Positions 7,945 through 14,259 of a DNA stretch of 17,201 nt are shown piece after piece. The DNA lies in assembly GCA_964388245.1 (NCBI GenBank), contig CAYLZH010000081.1:1-17201 (forward strand). Direction: 5' to 3'. The first letter of the stretch is position 1. Every line of letters begins with the position of its first letter. Under the pieces are notes generated by a model. It had not been told where the DNA came from, did not search any database, and saw nothing but the letters and a program-made list of their open reading frames with translations. Both the position numbers and the translations under genes were made by a program. Origin of the DNA: JAIOYV01 sp964388245. GTDB lineage: Bacteria > Bacteroidota > Bacteroidia > Bacteroidales > M50B96.

Positions 7945-8352
7945 TTAAGATATTACATCGGTTTTACAATTCAGGCAAAATGATCTGTGCGCACTTATTC
8001 CATGTCCACATACTTTACAGCTCCATCTTTTTTCTTCACTGATAAGAAATTGCTCCATCCCTTTGTTCTGAATAAATGCAAGGTTATCAAGCATGCTCAT
8101 CCTATACTTTGTACGATATCGAGTGTCGAGTCTTTGCAAGCGGGCACATGGATATTTTTTGCACTCGTAACAAAAACCAGATTTGGTTTTAGCCAACAAT
8201 TCACAATTTACAATACTGCAACTCCTGCAACTTATAGGCTTGTTTTCATCATCTTTTCTGAAACAACCTTTGCAAGGATTTTTATCGCGCAAATGGCCAA
8301 TACAAATTCCGCAGTTCATCCCACAGGGGGCTATCAAATTGGCATATTTCAT
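7945..8352 (-). CDS. Cysteine-rich DUF3795 protein with C-terminal zinc ribbon
   Basis: This 135-residue protein has 15 cysteines. The N-terminal APCGMNCGIC (8-17) and the following CKGC (27-30), CRSC (42-45) and CYEC (61-64) pairs match the DUF3795 family, whose members are small presumed metal-binding proteins of unknown function. A second module at the C terminus, CKVCG (112-116) and CLNC (126-129), looks like a separate zinc ribbon. There is no signal peptide, so it is probably cytoplasmic. The gene starts 46 bases after the DsrE-family gene on the same strand and is probably the last gene of that transcript. Confidence 0.86.
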   Translation of the reverse strand: MKYANLIAPCGMNCGICIGHLRDKNPCKGCFRKDDENKPISCRSCSIVNCELLAKTKSGFCYECKKYPCARLQRLDTRYRTKYRMSMLDNLAFIQNKGMEQFLISEEKRWSCKVCGHGISAHRSFCLNCKTDVIS

Positions 8353-8398
8353 GGGAGGTCAGCAATTAATGAACATTATTATGCTTGTGTTTTTCAGG

Positions 8399-8758
8399 TT
8401 AAAATGTTAATACCTTATTGCAATCAACAGTCCATTGGGCAAATTCTTTCATATTGCTCAATTGTACACCTTCGATGAATGAGACCGGGACAATTCCACG
8501 TGCCTGGGAACATCCGCCACAGCTTTTAATCTCTCCCCCTTTTTGAATTACTGACTTAATCATTCTTTCGATGTTGTAATAGCCATCGGGTGTTTTTTGG
8601 TTTGGGAGGCCACAAAAAACAGCATCAGCAAGTAAAAATATTTTCACCTCAACTTCTTCTCCATGATCCTTCTGAAGTGTCATTGCCATTCTTAGGGCAT
8701 TGTAAGGTTTTTCGCTCCCATAGGGTGAGTCATTGATAATGATTAATATTTTTTGCAT
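8399..8758 (-). CDS. DsrE family protein
   Basis: The 119-residue protein has the DsrE/DsrF-like fold signature: an N-terminal beta strand KILIIINDSPYGSE, a following ALRMAM helix, a second strand VKIFLLADAV (38-47), and the KSCGGCSQARGI motif (78-89). Cysteines C80 and C83 sit where sulfur-accepting cysteines lie in related proteins of this fold; C49 and C114 are further cysteines. Well-studied relatives pass persulfide sulfur (DsrEFH, TusBCD), but stand-alone DsrE-like proteins such as this one are mostly uncharacterised. The gene lies 24 bases downstream of the sigma-54 activator AAA+ segment and 46 bases upstream of the DUF3795 gene, which suggests a small cysteine-protein operon. Confidence 0.87.
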   Translation of the reverse strand: MQKILIIINDSPYGSEKPYNALRMAMTLQKDHGEEVEVKIFLLADAVFCGLPNQKTPDGYYNIERMIKSVIQKGGEIKSCGGCSQARGIVPVSFIEGVQLSNMKEFAQWTVDCNKVLTF

Positions 8759-8782
8759 TTAATCCGAATAAGGTTAAACATT

Positions 8783-9496
8783 CTATTTACTGATTGGCTG
8801 AGCAAAAAGGTTTACTTCTTTTTCTGTTATTCCTTTTGGACATAAAATAATCAGCCTTTCAATTACATTTCTGAATTCACGGATATTACCTGTCCAGTTA
8901 ATTTTTTTCAATTCATCAATAGCATCGGAGCTTATTGGCACTAATGACATTCCGTACTCATCGCAAATCTGGTGGATAAAATGATTGGCAAGTAATGGAA
9001 TATCTTCAAGGCGGTCGTTTAAGGCCGGCACTTTAATCAGAATAACCGATAAACGGTGATACAGGTCTTCACGGAAACGATTCTCAGTAATTTCCTCTTT
9101 CAGGTTTTTATTCGTGGCGGCAATAACCCGTACATCGACAGCTATGTCCTTGTCGGATCCAACACGCGATATTTTATTCTCCTGTAATGCACGTAGAACT
9201 TTTGCTTGTGCCGAAAGGCTCATATCGCCAATTTCATCAAGAAAAATTGTTCCGCCCTGGGCTTGTTCGAATTTTCCCTTTCGTTGTTTAATGGCAGAGG
9301 TAAAAGCACCCTTCTCATGTCCGAAAAGTTCACTCTCGATTAATTCAGAAGGAATGGCTGCGCAGTTAACTTCAACAAATGGTGCCGATGCCCTGCTGCT
9401 TTTTTCATGAAGCCAGCGTGCAACGACTTCTTTTCCTGTCCCGTTTTCGCCGGTAATTAAAACACGTGCATCGGTTTCAGCTACCCTGTCGATCAT
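8783..9496 (-). CDS. Sigma-54 activator, AAA+ segment downstream of an in-frame stop
   Basis: This 237-residue segment is the AAA+ domain of an NtrC-type sigma-54 enhancer-binding protein. Walker A is GENGTGKE (16-23) and Walker B is FLDEIGD (85-91). The sigma-54-contacting loop reads GAFTSA (63-68) instead of GAFTGA, and the arginine-finger region RFREDLYHRLSV is present. The protein ends 20 or so residues after NIREFRNVIERL, so there is no Fis-type DNA-binding domain; I recall Bacteroidota relatives of this length that also lack one. It is in the same frame as the receiver segment at 9521-9949, separated by one TAA. ATG 9496 would allow separate translation, but its upstream AAGG is too close to be a good ribosome site. 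Alternatively the pair is one broken gene. Confidence 0.8.
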   Translation of the reverse strand: MIDRVAETDARVLITGENGTGKEVVARWLHEKSSRASAPFVEVNCAAIPSELIESELFGHEKGAFTSAIKQRKGKFEQAQGGTIFLDEIGDMSLSAQAKVLRALQENKISRVGSDKDIAVDVRVIAATNKNLKEEITENRFREDLYHRLSVILIKVPALNDRLEDIPLLANHFIHQICDEYGMSLVPISSDAIDELKKINWTGNIREFRNVIERLIILCPKGITEKEVNLFAQPISK

Positions 9497-9520
9497 GTCC
9501 TTAATCAGTGTAATAGCCTC

Positions 9521-9523
9521 TTA
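9521..9523 (-). other. In-frame TAA interrupting the sigma-54 activator
   Basis: On the minus strand the codons read GGT GAA TAA GAG GCT ATT. A one-base change from TCA (Ser) to TAA would explain it, since the intact family motif here is usually GES. The stop falls between the receiver and AAA+ domains. It may be a real nonsense mutation, a natural split or a sequencing error. Confidence 0.85.
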
Positions 9524-9949
9524 TTCACCAACCATTTGATACTTTTTACTCACTTTCTTTTTCAGCACCCTGGTTTCAGAAATCAGGTTCGATTTGTCGA
9601 GTGCATTACGAATAGTAATTAGCATCCGGTTTAAATCGGGTGGTTTTTCGATATAATCGAAAGCTCCTTTTTTAATGGCTTCAACGGCAGTATCGATGGT
9701 ACCATGACCTGAGATCATTATTACGGGGGTATCAAAATTTCCTTCGATAATTTTTCCCAGCACTTCGATACCATCCATCTGTGGCATTTTTATATCGCAT
9801 AGTATAGCATCGTAAGTACTGTTTTTCAATTGTTCAAGGCCCTGCTTACCGTCTTCGGCAGTATCAACCTCATAATGTTCAAGTTCAAGGATATCTTTTA
9901 ATGAATTCCTGATGGCACGTTCATCATCAATTATAAGTATTCGCGGCAT
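9521..9949 (-). CDS. Response-regulator receiver segment of the split sigma-54 activator
   Basis: This 142-residue segment is a complete CheY-like receiver. It has the acidic pocket D8-D9, the phosphoacceptor D52 in CDIKMP, S80 in MISGHG, K102 in EKPPD, and a linker helix NLISETRVLKKKVSKKYQMVGE. It ends at a TAA where homologous full-length proteins continue with a serine and the AAA+ domain. Read through this codon, the frame continues EAITLIKDMIDRVAETDAR without any other lesion; the joined protein would be 388 residues. It would normally be phosphorylated by a histidine kinase, and none is nearby. The start at 9949 is the expected MPRILIIDDE. It follows the DUF4159 gene by 60 bases. Confidence 0.82.
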   Translation of the reverse strand: MPRILIIDDERAIRNSLKDILELEHYEVDTAEDGKQGLEQLKNSTYDAILCDIKMPQMDGIEVLGKIIEGNFDTPVIMISGHGTIDTAVEAIKKGAFDYIEKPPDLNRMLITIRNALDKSNLISETRVLKKKVSKKYQMVGE

Positions 9950-9960
9950 ACAATAAAAGT

Positions 9961-9978
9961 TTGAATAGTGCTATTCAA
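9961..9978. promoter_or_regulatory. 18-bp dyad just upstream of the receiver start codon
   Basis: TTGAATAG-TG-CTATTCAA is a perfect 8-bp inverted repeat with a two-base centre. It ends 11 bases from the start codon at 9949, inside the 60-base gap after the DUF4159 gene. It could be an operator, or an RNA hairpin in the leader. The T-run after it on the minus strand is too short to call it a terminator. Confidence 0.35.
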
Positions 9979-10009
9979 GCACTCTGTTGCTTACTAATAT
10001 TAATCCTTC

Positions 10010-10669
10010 CTAATTATCAAACACATAGCTAATAATATTTGCACCCATTTGTAGTGCTTTTGTTCTTATTTCTTCGGAATCGTTGTGTACAGCCGGATCT
10101 TCCCAGCCATCGCCTAAATCGCATTCGTAGGAATAAAAACATACAAGACGTCCTTCGTAAATCAGTCCAAATCCCTGCGGTGGTTTTTTGTCATGCTCAT
10201 GTATTTTGGGTAATCCTTTCAGGAAGTTGTATTTTTCTGAATATATAGGGTGCTCAAAGGGTAATTCAACAAAATCGATATCAGGAAAGACCTTTTTCAT
10301 TTCACGGCGAACAAACTTATCCATTCCATAATTATCATCGATATGCAGAAATCCACCGGCTAACAAGTAATTCCGAAGGTTCATAACATCCTGGTTCGAA
10401 AAAACAACATTACCATGACCGGTCATATGCACCAATGGGTAATTATAAATTTCATGACTACCCACCTCAACAGTTGCATAATCAGTGTTAATATTGGTTT
10501 CGATGTTTTTATTACAAAATTTGATAAGGTTGGGCAATGATGTCGGGTTTGCATACCAATCGCCGCCACCATTATATTTTAACAAGCCAATTTTTACTGA
10601 TGTATCCTGGGCATAACTACCCGAAAAAATCAGGAAACTAAAAAATACAGCAATCGTAAGTTTATTCAT
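10010..10669 (-). CDS. Exported DUF4159 protein
   Basis: The start is placed at ATG 10669, giving 219 residues. A clear signal peptide MNKLTIAVFF...GSYA is followed by Q at about 22; an in-frame ATG at 10690 would put seven charged or polar residues before it. The mature part matches DUF4159: IGLLKYNGGGDWYANP (about 27-42), the YPLVHMTGHG strand, and the GGFLHIDDNYG motif. The late segment with HPIY and KPPQGFGLIYEGRLVCFYSYECDLGDGW is also typical. The domain resembles a glutamine-amidotransferase-like fold in related proteins, but no catalytic role is established. It is probably periplasmic. It diverges from the beta-helix gene with 57 bases between starts and is upstream of the split sigma-54 activator. 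Confidence 0.88.
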   Translation of the reverse strand: MNKLTIAVFFSFLIFSGSYAQDTSVKIGLLKYNGGGDWYANPTSLPNLIKFCNKNIETNINTDYATVEVGSHEIYNYPLVHMTGHGNVVFSNQDVMNLRNYLLAGGFLHIDDNYGMDKFVRREMKKVFPDIDFVELPFEHPIYSEKYNFLKGLPKIHEHDKKPPQGFGLIYEGRLVCFYSYECDLGDGWEDPAVHNDSEEIRTKALQMGANIISYVFDN

Positions 10670-10687
10670 GTTATTCTTATTTCGACA

Positions 10688-10695
10688 CAAAAATA
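10688..10695 (-). promoter_or_regulatory. Bacteroidota -7 promoter element for the DUF4159 gene
   Basis: On the minus strand this reads TATTTTTG, a full match to TAnnTTTG. It lies 18 bases upstream of the ATG at 10669, which would give a leader of about a dozen bases. No good -33 element was found at the usual distance. Confidence 0.45.
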
Positions 10696-10726
10696 CTAAA
10701 AAGGCTTTTCTTTAAGACTTGAAAAA

Positions 10727-12427
10727 ATGAAACTCCTGTTGTTATTTTTTATTGTATTTTCTTCCGGCCTGTTTTACACGGAATCGCCGGAGGCTGCCAG
10801 CAAGAATATTTTGTGTAATAATTCAGACACTATCGATTTTGATGTAAATATTTATGATGGTTCGGATATTCAACCCGGTGATACAATTTTTTTACAAAGC
10901 GGGCACCGGCAGGCATTAATTATTAAAAATTTAGTTGGAAGTAAATCGCAGCCTGTGCTAATAATTAATTCAGGTGGGGCTTGTAACATTGGCTCATATG
11001 ATGGCATGTACGGGATATCGGTACGAGAATGCCGTTATATTCGGATTACAGGATCAGGAGATCCTGAACATAATTACGGTATCCGGATTCATGACATCAA
11101 TTTACCAAATAGTGTAGGTCTGTCGGTTGAGCAAAAAACAAGCGATATTGAAATTGATCACCTCGAAATCTACAATATTGATTTTGCAGGCATTATAGCT
11201 AAATCCGATCCGGGCCCGGACCTGTCAACAATTCGCGATTCATTTGTACAATACAACACAATTATCCATCATAATTATATTCATGACACTCAAAAAGGTG
11301 AGGCCATTTATGCCGGAAATACCAAATACACCGAAGGAATGGTGATAAACATTAACGGAAGCGACACACTTGTTTATCCTCATGTGCTTGAAGGAGTGAA
11401 AATTTACGACAACATAATTGAGCGCACCGGTTACGATGGTATACAGGTAGCATCGGCCGTATCGGATTGCGAGATTTACAACAACAGGATTTCATACGAC
11501 AGCCAGGCAGGTGTTTATGCACAAATGAGTGGTATTATAATGGGTGGTGGCAGTAAGTGCGATTGCTACAACAACAGAATAGAAAATGGTCTGGGCACAG
11601 GCATTTTAATGTTTGGACTGGGTGGTAACCGGATATTTAATAACCTGATTGTCAATGCCGGTTTAACATATGCCCCTGATGATGAATTCAAAAGGCAATA
11701 TGGCATAATGATGAACGACCTGAGCCTTATTCCCGGACGTGGAGTTGCCTATTTCAATAACACTATAATTTCGCCCAGAAACGACGGTATCCGGATTATG
11801 AGTTCTCAAAGCCAGAACAACCTGGCAATGAATAACCTGATTGTAAATCCCGGCTCGTACAATGAATACGAAACCGACAACACGGCATTCACAGGTAATG
11901 ATGCTTTTATTTTTCTGAATGGCGTTGATGTAGATATTGACACTGCTGCAAATTTCTTTTTTACTCATTTAGAACCTGCCGGATTTGAGGCTGTAGATCC
12001 AGAGTTCTATGCCCCTATTAAAAGCAGTATCCTGGTAGATGCAGGTGTAGACCTTAGTTCGTATTCCATTAATTTTGATATCAACAATAATTTGCGTCCC
12101 AGAGGATTTGCCTATGACATAGGCGCTTTTGAAAGCACATGGTCAAATCATAGTTTATTTCCCGATACAACTGTTTTGCTCGATATTCATCCTAATCCTG
12201 TCGCAGACCAGCTCACGTTGACCTATACCCTTAAAGAAGGAGGCCGGGTACAAATTCAAATTGTCAATCCTTTCAGTATTGTTGTATATTCAGAAGATGA
12301 AGGCGTACTTAACCAGGGCACTTATAGTAAACATATATCCTTGTTTAAGTTTCAACGCGGAATGTATATTGTTGTGGTCCAATTAAACACGTCCATGTAT
12401 TCGAAAAGGATATTGGTGATTCATTAA
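10727..12427 (+). CDS. Right-handed beta-helix protein with type IX secretion C-terminal domain
   Basis: The 566-residue protein starts with a signal peptide (hydrophobic core about 2-16). Most of it (about 40-400) is a right-handed parallel beta-helix, seen as repeated turns such as EIYNNRI, KCDCYNNRIENGLGTGI, GNRIFNNLIVNAG, VAYFNNTIIS and LAMNNLIVNPG; these place Asn ladders at regular spacing. The RGFAYDIGAFE motif (about 463-473) often closes such domains. The last 80 residues are a Por-type sorting domain: DIHPNPVADQLTLTY, then a strand pair, RGMYIVVVQL, and a final SKRILVIH. It should be exported by Sec, then secreted by the type IX system and anchored at the surface. Beta-helix proteins often bind or cleave polysaccharides, but no catalytic residues can be assigned here. 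It diverges from the DUF4159 gene. Confidence 0.9.
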   Translation: MKLLLLFFIVFSSGLFYTESPEAASKNILCNNSDTIDFDVNIYDGSDIQPGDTIFLQSGHRQALIIKNLVGSKSQPVLIINSGGACNIGSYDGMYGISVRECRYIRITGSGDPEHNYGIRIHDINLPNSVGLSVEQKTSDIEIDHLEIYNIDFAGIIAKSDPGPDLSTIRDSFVQYNTIIHHNYIHDTQKGEAIYAGNTKYTEGMVININGSDTLVYPHVLEGVKIYDNIIERTGYDGIQVASAVSDCEIYNNRISYDSQAGVYAQMSGIIMGGGSKCDCYNNRIENGLGTGILMFGLGGNRIFNNLIVNAGLTYAPDDEFKRQYGIMMNDLSLIPGRGVAYFNNTIISPRNDGIRIMSSQSQNNLAMNNLIVNPGSYNEYETDNTAFTGNDAFIFLNGVDVDIDTAANFFFTHLEPAGFEAVDPEFYAPIKSSILVDAGVDLSSYSINFDINNNLRPRGFAYDIGAFESTWSNHSLFPDTTVLLDIHPNPVADQLTLTYTLKEGGRVQIQIVNPFSIVVYSEDEGVLNQGTYSKHISLFKFQRGMYIVVVQLNTSMYSKRILVIH

Positions 12428-12531
12428 ATATGAATGTGATTTTTCATAGCAGAATCCTTTATGCTAATTCGCTGTTAATGAATGTATTTCCACAAAGAAT
12501 AAAACCTTTCACAATTATTTTTCAATTTTTA

Positions 12532-12549
12532 AGTTTCAATTCTGAAACT
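12532..12549. promoter_or_regulatory. 18-bp dyad upstream of the membrane-fusion protein gene
   Basis: AGTTTCA-ATTC-TGAAACT is a perfect 7-bp inverted repeat with a four-base centre. It sits 27 bases upstream of the candidate -7 element at 12577, the kind of place an activator or repressor binds. No regulator gene of an efflux type is adjacent, so this is only a candidate operator. Confidence 0.3.
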
Positions 12550-12576
12550 GATTCGTCAGGTGTTGAAGCAAATATT

Positions 12577-12584
12577 TATTTTTG
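12577..12584 (+). promoter_or_regulatory. Bacteroidota -7 promoter element for the membrane-fusion protein gene
   Basis: TATTTTTG is a full match to TAnnTTTG and lies 18 bases before the ATG at 12603, the same spacing as seen for the DUF4159 gene. A TTG at 12582 that could be taken as a start codon is part of this element, which supports the later ATG. No clear -33 element was found. Confidence 0.45.
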
Positions 12585-12602
12585 TTAAAAAAATCGAAGA
12601 TT

Positions 12603-13685
12603 ATGAAGCGCTTTTTAAAAATCTTTTTGTGGATTATTATCATCGGAGTTTTTGTTTACACCCTGTTTTTCCTTTATCAGAAATCCCAGGCTAAACCGGT
12701 GATTTATAAGACTGAATCGGCATATGTTACTGATATTGTAAAAAAGACAGTTGCCACAGGCAAAATTGTTCCCCGCAAAGAAATTGAAATAAAATCACAG
12801 GTATCAGGGATTATCGATGAGCTGTTTGTTGAACCAGGAGACAACGTTGAAAAAGGCGACCTAATTGCCCGGATCAAGATTATTCCTGATATGATAAACC
12901 TGAACAATGCAGAGTCGAGAGTTAAGCGGGCCGAACTCAATCTTGAGGAGGCAGAGGTAAAATATGCCAGACAAAAAGAATTATACCAGAAAAGAGTAAT
13001 TGCCGAGGCCGATTTTCTGCCGGTGGAGATTGCCTATAAAAATTCCGTTGAAGAACTGGAAGCAGCCCGGAATAATCTTCAATTAATTAAGGAGGGAGTT
13101 ACCAGCAAAATGGGACAAGCCAGCAATACACTCGTGCGCTCCACTATTTCGGGGATGATACTTGATGTACCGGCCGAGGAAGGCAACTCTGTAATCGAAA
13201 GCAATACCTTCAACAACGGCACCACAATAGCCACTGTGGCCGATATGGGAGAAATGATTTTTAAAGGCAAAGTCGATGAATCGGAAGTTGGTAAAATCGA
13301 AACAGGCATGCCTCTTATCCTTACAGTAGGTGCCATCGAAGATATAAAATTCAATGCCGAACTTGAGTACATATCGCCCAAGGGGGTTGAAGAAAACGGT
13401 GCCATTCAGTTCGAAATAAAAGCCTCGGTTGAATTGAAAAAGGAACATTTTATCAGAGCCGGCTACAGTGCCAATGCCGACATTGTTCTTGAAAAACGCG
13501 ATAGTGTCCTGGCCATTAACGAAAGCCTTCTTTTATTCGAAGATGATTCTCCATTCATCGAAATACAAACCGATACACAGGTATTTGAAAAACGTCCGAT
13601 CGAGCTTGGCCTTTCTGACGGTATAAAAGTGGAAGTATTATCAGGTGTCGATGAAAGTGATCAGATTAAGGCAGGGGTAGAATAA
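12603..13685 (+). CDS. Periplasmic adaptor (membrane-fusion protein) of a MacAB-like exporter
   Basis: This 360-residue protein is of the HlyD/MacA/RND adaptor family, which links an inner-membrane pump to an outer-membrane channel. It has an N-terminal membrane anchor (about 5-27), and the first half of a lipoyl domain (about 55-92, with KSQVSGIIDELFVEPGD). A short alpha-helical hairpin follows (about 103-166), then the second half lipoyl (about 176-215, with RSTISGMILDV and EGNSV), a beta-barrel (about 216-290) and a C-terminal membrane-proximal domain. The ATG at 12603 was chosen because MKRFLKIFLW is a normal anchor; a TTG seven codons earlier overlaps a promoter match. The ABC genes 574 bases downstream on the same strand are probable partners. 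The cargo is unknown. Confidence 0.9.
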   Translation: MKRFLKIFLWIIIIGVFVYTLFFLYQKSQAKPVIYKTESAYVTDIVKKTVATGKIVPRKEIEIKSQVSGIIDELFVEPGDNVEKGDLIARIKIIPDMINLNNAESRVKRAELNLEEAEVKYARQKELYQKRVIAEADFLPVEIAYKNSVEELEAARNNLQLIKEGVTSKMGQASNTLVRSTISGMILDVPAEEGNSVIESNTFNNGTTIATVADMGEMIFKGKVDESEVGKIETGMPLILTVGAIEDIKFNAELEYISPKGVEENGAIQFEIKASVELKKEHFIRAGYSANADIVLEKRDSVLAINESLLLFEDDSPFIEIQTDTQVFEKRPIELGLSDGIKVEVLSGVDESDQIKAGVE

Positions 13686-13737
13686 AAGTTGATCAAACAG
13701 CCGTTTTTTTTTCGTCTTTCATAGAAGATTATAAGTC

Positions 13738-13991
13738 ATGCGAATCAAGGGTTGAAGTTAAATTGTCAAGAAGTGACTAAATCTCAATAACCGTGGGTGT
13801 AAGCCCACGGAATCTGAAAACCACCCACTCCAGCCACGGAGTGGTTGAACCGCAAAATCAAAGTTCAGCCAACTTCGTGGCTGGATTTTGTTTTGTCCTC
13901 GTGCCGTGGGCTTACACCCACGGTTATTCAAATATCACCCTTTCAGGATTTTTCATAATTAAAACTAATAATCCCAACCTTTGATTCGCAT
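13738..13991. repeat. Outer inverted repeat, 16 of 17 bases, 220 bases apart
   Basis: ATGCGAATCAAGGGTTG at 13738-13754 pairs with 13975-13991, whose reverse complement is ATGCGAATCAAAGGTTG. Weaker matching continues outward (13724-13737 against 13992-14006, GAAGATTATA against GAAAATTACA). Its centre (13864.5) is off the axis of the inner element (13857), so it is either a separate, older structure or the true ends of a larger element. No clear target-site duplication was found at either possible boundary. Confidence 0.6.
13786..13928. repeat. Nested palindromic element (REP/BIME- or MITE-like)
   Basis: Perfect 25-bp inverted repeats lie at 13786-13810 and 13904-13928 (AATAACCGTGGGTGTAAGCC at the left, plus CACGG). 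Inside, 13829-13842 pairs with 13872-13885 (13 of 14), and 13843-13850 with 13863-13870 (7 of 8), with one base bulged, leaving a 12-base loop. Both sets share the axis 13857, and the two unpaired inner stretches between them are 18 bases each. Small hairpins also form within arms: CCGTGGG/CCCACGG (13791-13810), CCACTCC/GGAGTGG (13825-13844) and CAGCCA/TGGCTG (13866-13883). It has no coding capacity. The design resembles paired REP sequences moved by REP-associated transposases; the family is not identified. Confidence 0.85.
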
Positions 13992-14224
13992 AATTCTGTA
14001 ATTTTCAAAATGTTATTAGTCGTCTCACATCCAATGGGATTAACTAATTGTACATAATCGCACAAAAGTATCACATAGCCGGACATTTATAATTGATACT
14101 AAAGAAGCTTCAGATTGCATAAATCTTACAAGACCAACCATTTAAGCCCAATGGCACAATACTGGAAGTGCAATTTAGTATTCAGCAATCATAGCTAAAA
14201 AGCAATAAACAAACACTTAATATT

Positions 14225-14232
14225 TATATTTG
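14225..14232 (+). promoter_or_regulatory. Bacteroidota -7 promoter element for the ABC genes
   Basis: TATATTTG is a full match to TAnnTTTG and lies 27 bases before the ATG at 14260. It suggests that the ABC ATPase and permease can be transcribed separately from the adaptor gene. The TTG at 14230 belongs to this element and is not a likely start codon. Confidence 0.5.
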
Positions 14233-14259
14233 CTATCAATATTATCGAACAAACAAAAA

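Larger units (their letters stand above)
13686..14259. other. 574-bp non-coding gap between adaptor and ABC genes
   Basis: This is the longest gap in the window. It contains a 143-bp inverted-repeat element (13786-13928), an outer 17-bp inverted repeat around it (13738-13754 and 13975-13991), and a promoter match at 14225. The rest, including 13992-14224, is AT-rich and shows no convincing open frame, RNA gene or transposase remnant on either strand. A frame opening with GTG at 13793 runs through the repeat arms and is not credible as a gene. Confidence 0.6.

Noticed and set aside
8183..8478. Plus-strand frames opposite the DUF3795 and DsrE genes
   Set aside because: They are antisense to two genes with clear cysteine motifs and show no domain of their own.
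13079..13448. Two minus-strand frames of 108 and 121 codons inside the adaptor gene
   Set aside because: They are antisense shadows of a well-supported lipoyl/beta-barrel coding region.
13700..13712. T-run after the adaptor gene as an intrinsic terminator
   Set aside because: No stable GC-rich hairpin precedes the run of T bases.
13786..13928. CRISPR array or att site
   Set aside because: The repeats are inverted, not direct, with no regular spacers, cas genes or integrase nearby.
13793..13984. A 63-codon plus-strand frame opening with GTG across the palindromic element
   Set aside because: Most of it is translation of the repeat arms, it has no recognisable domain and starts with a rare codon inside the palindrome.
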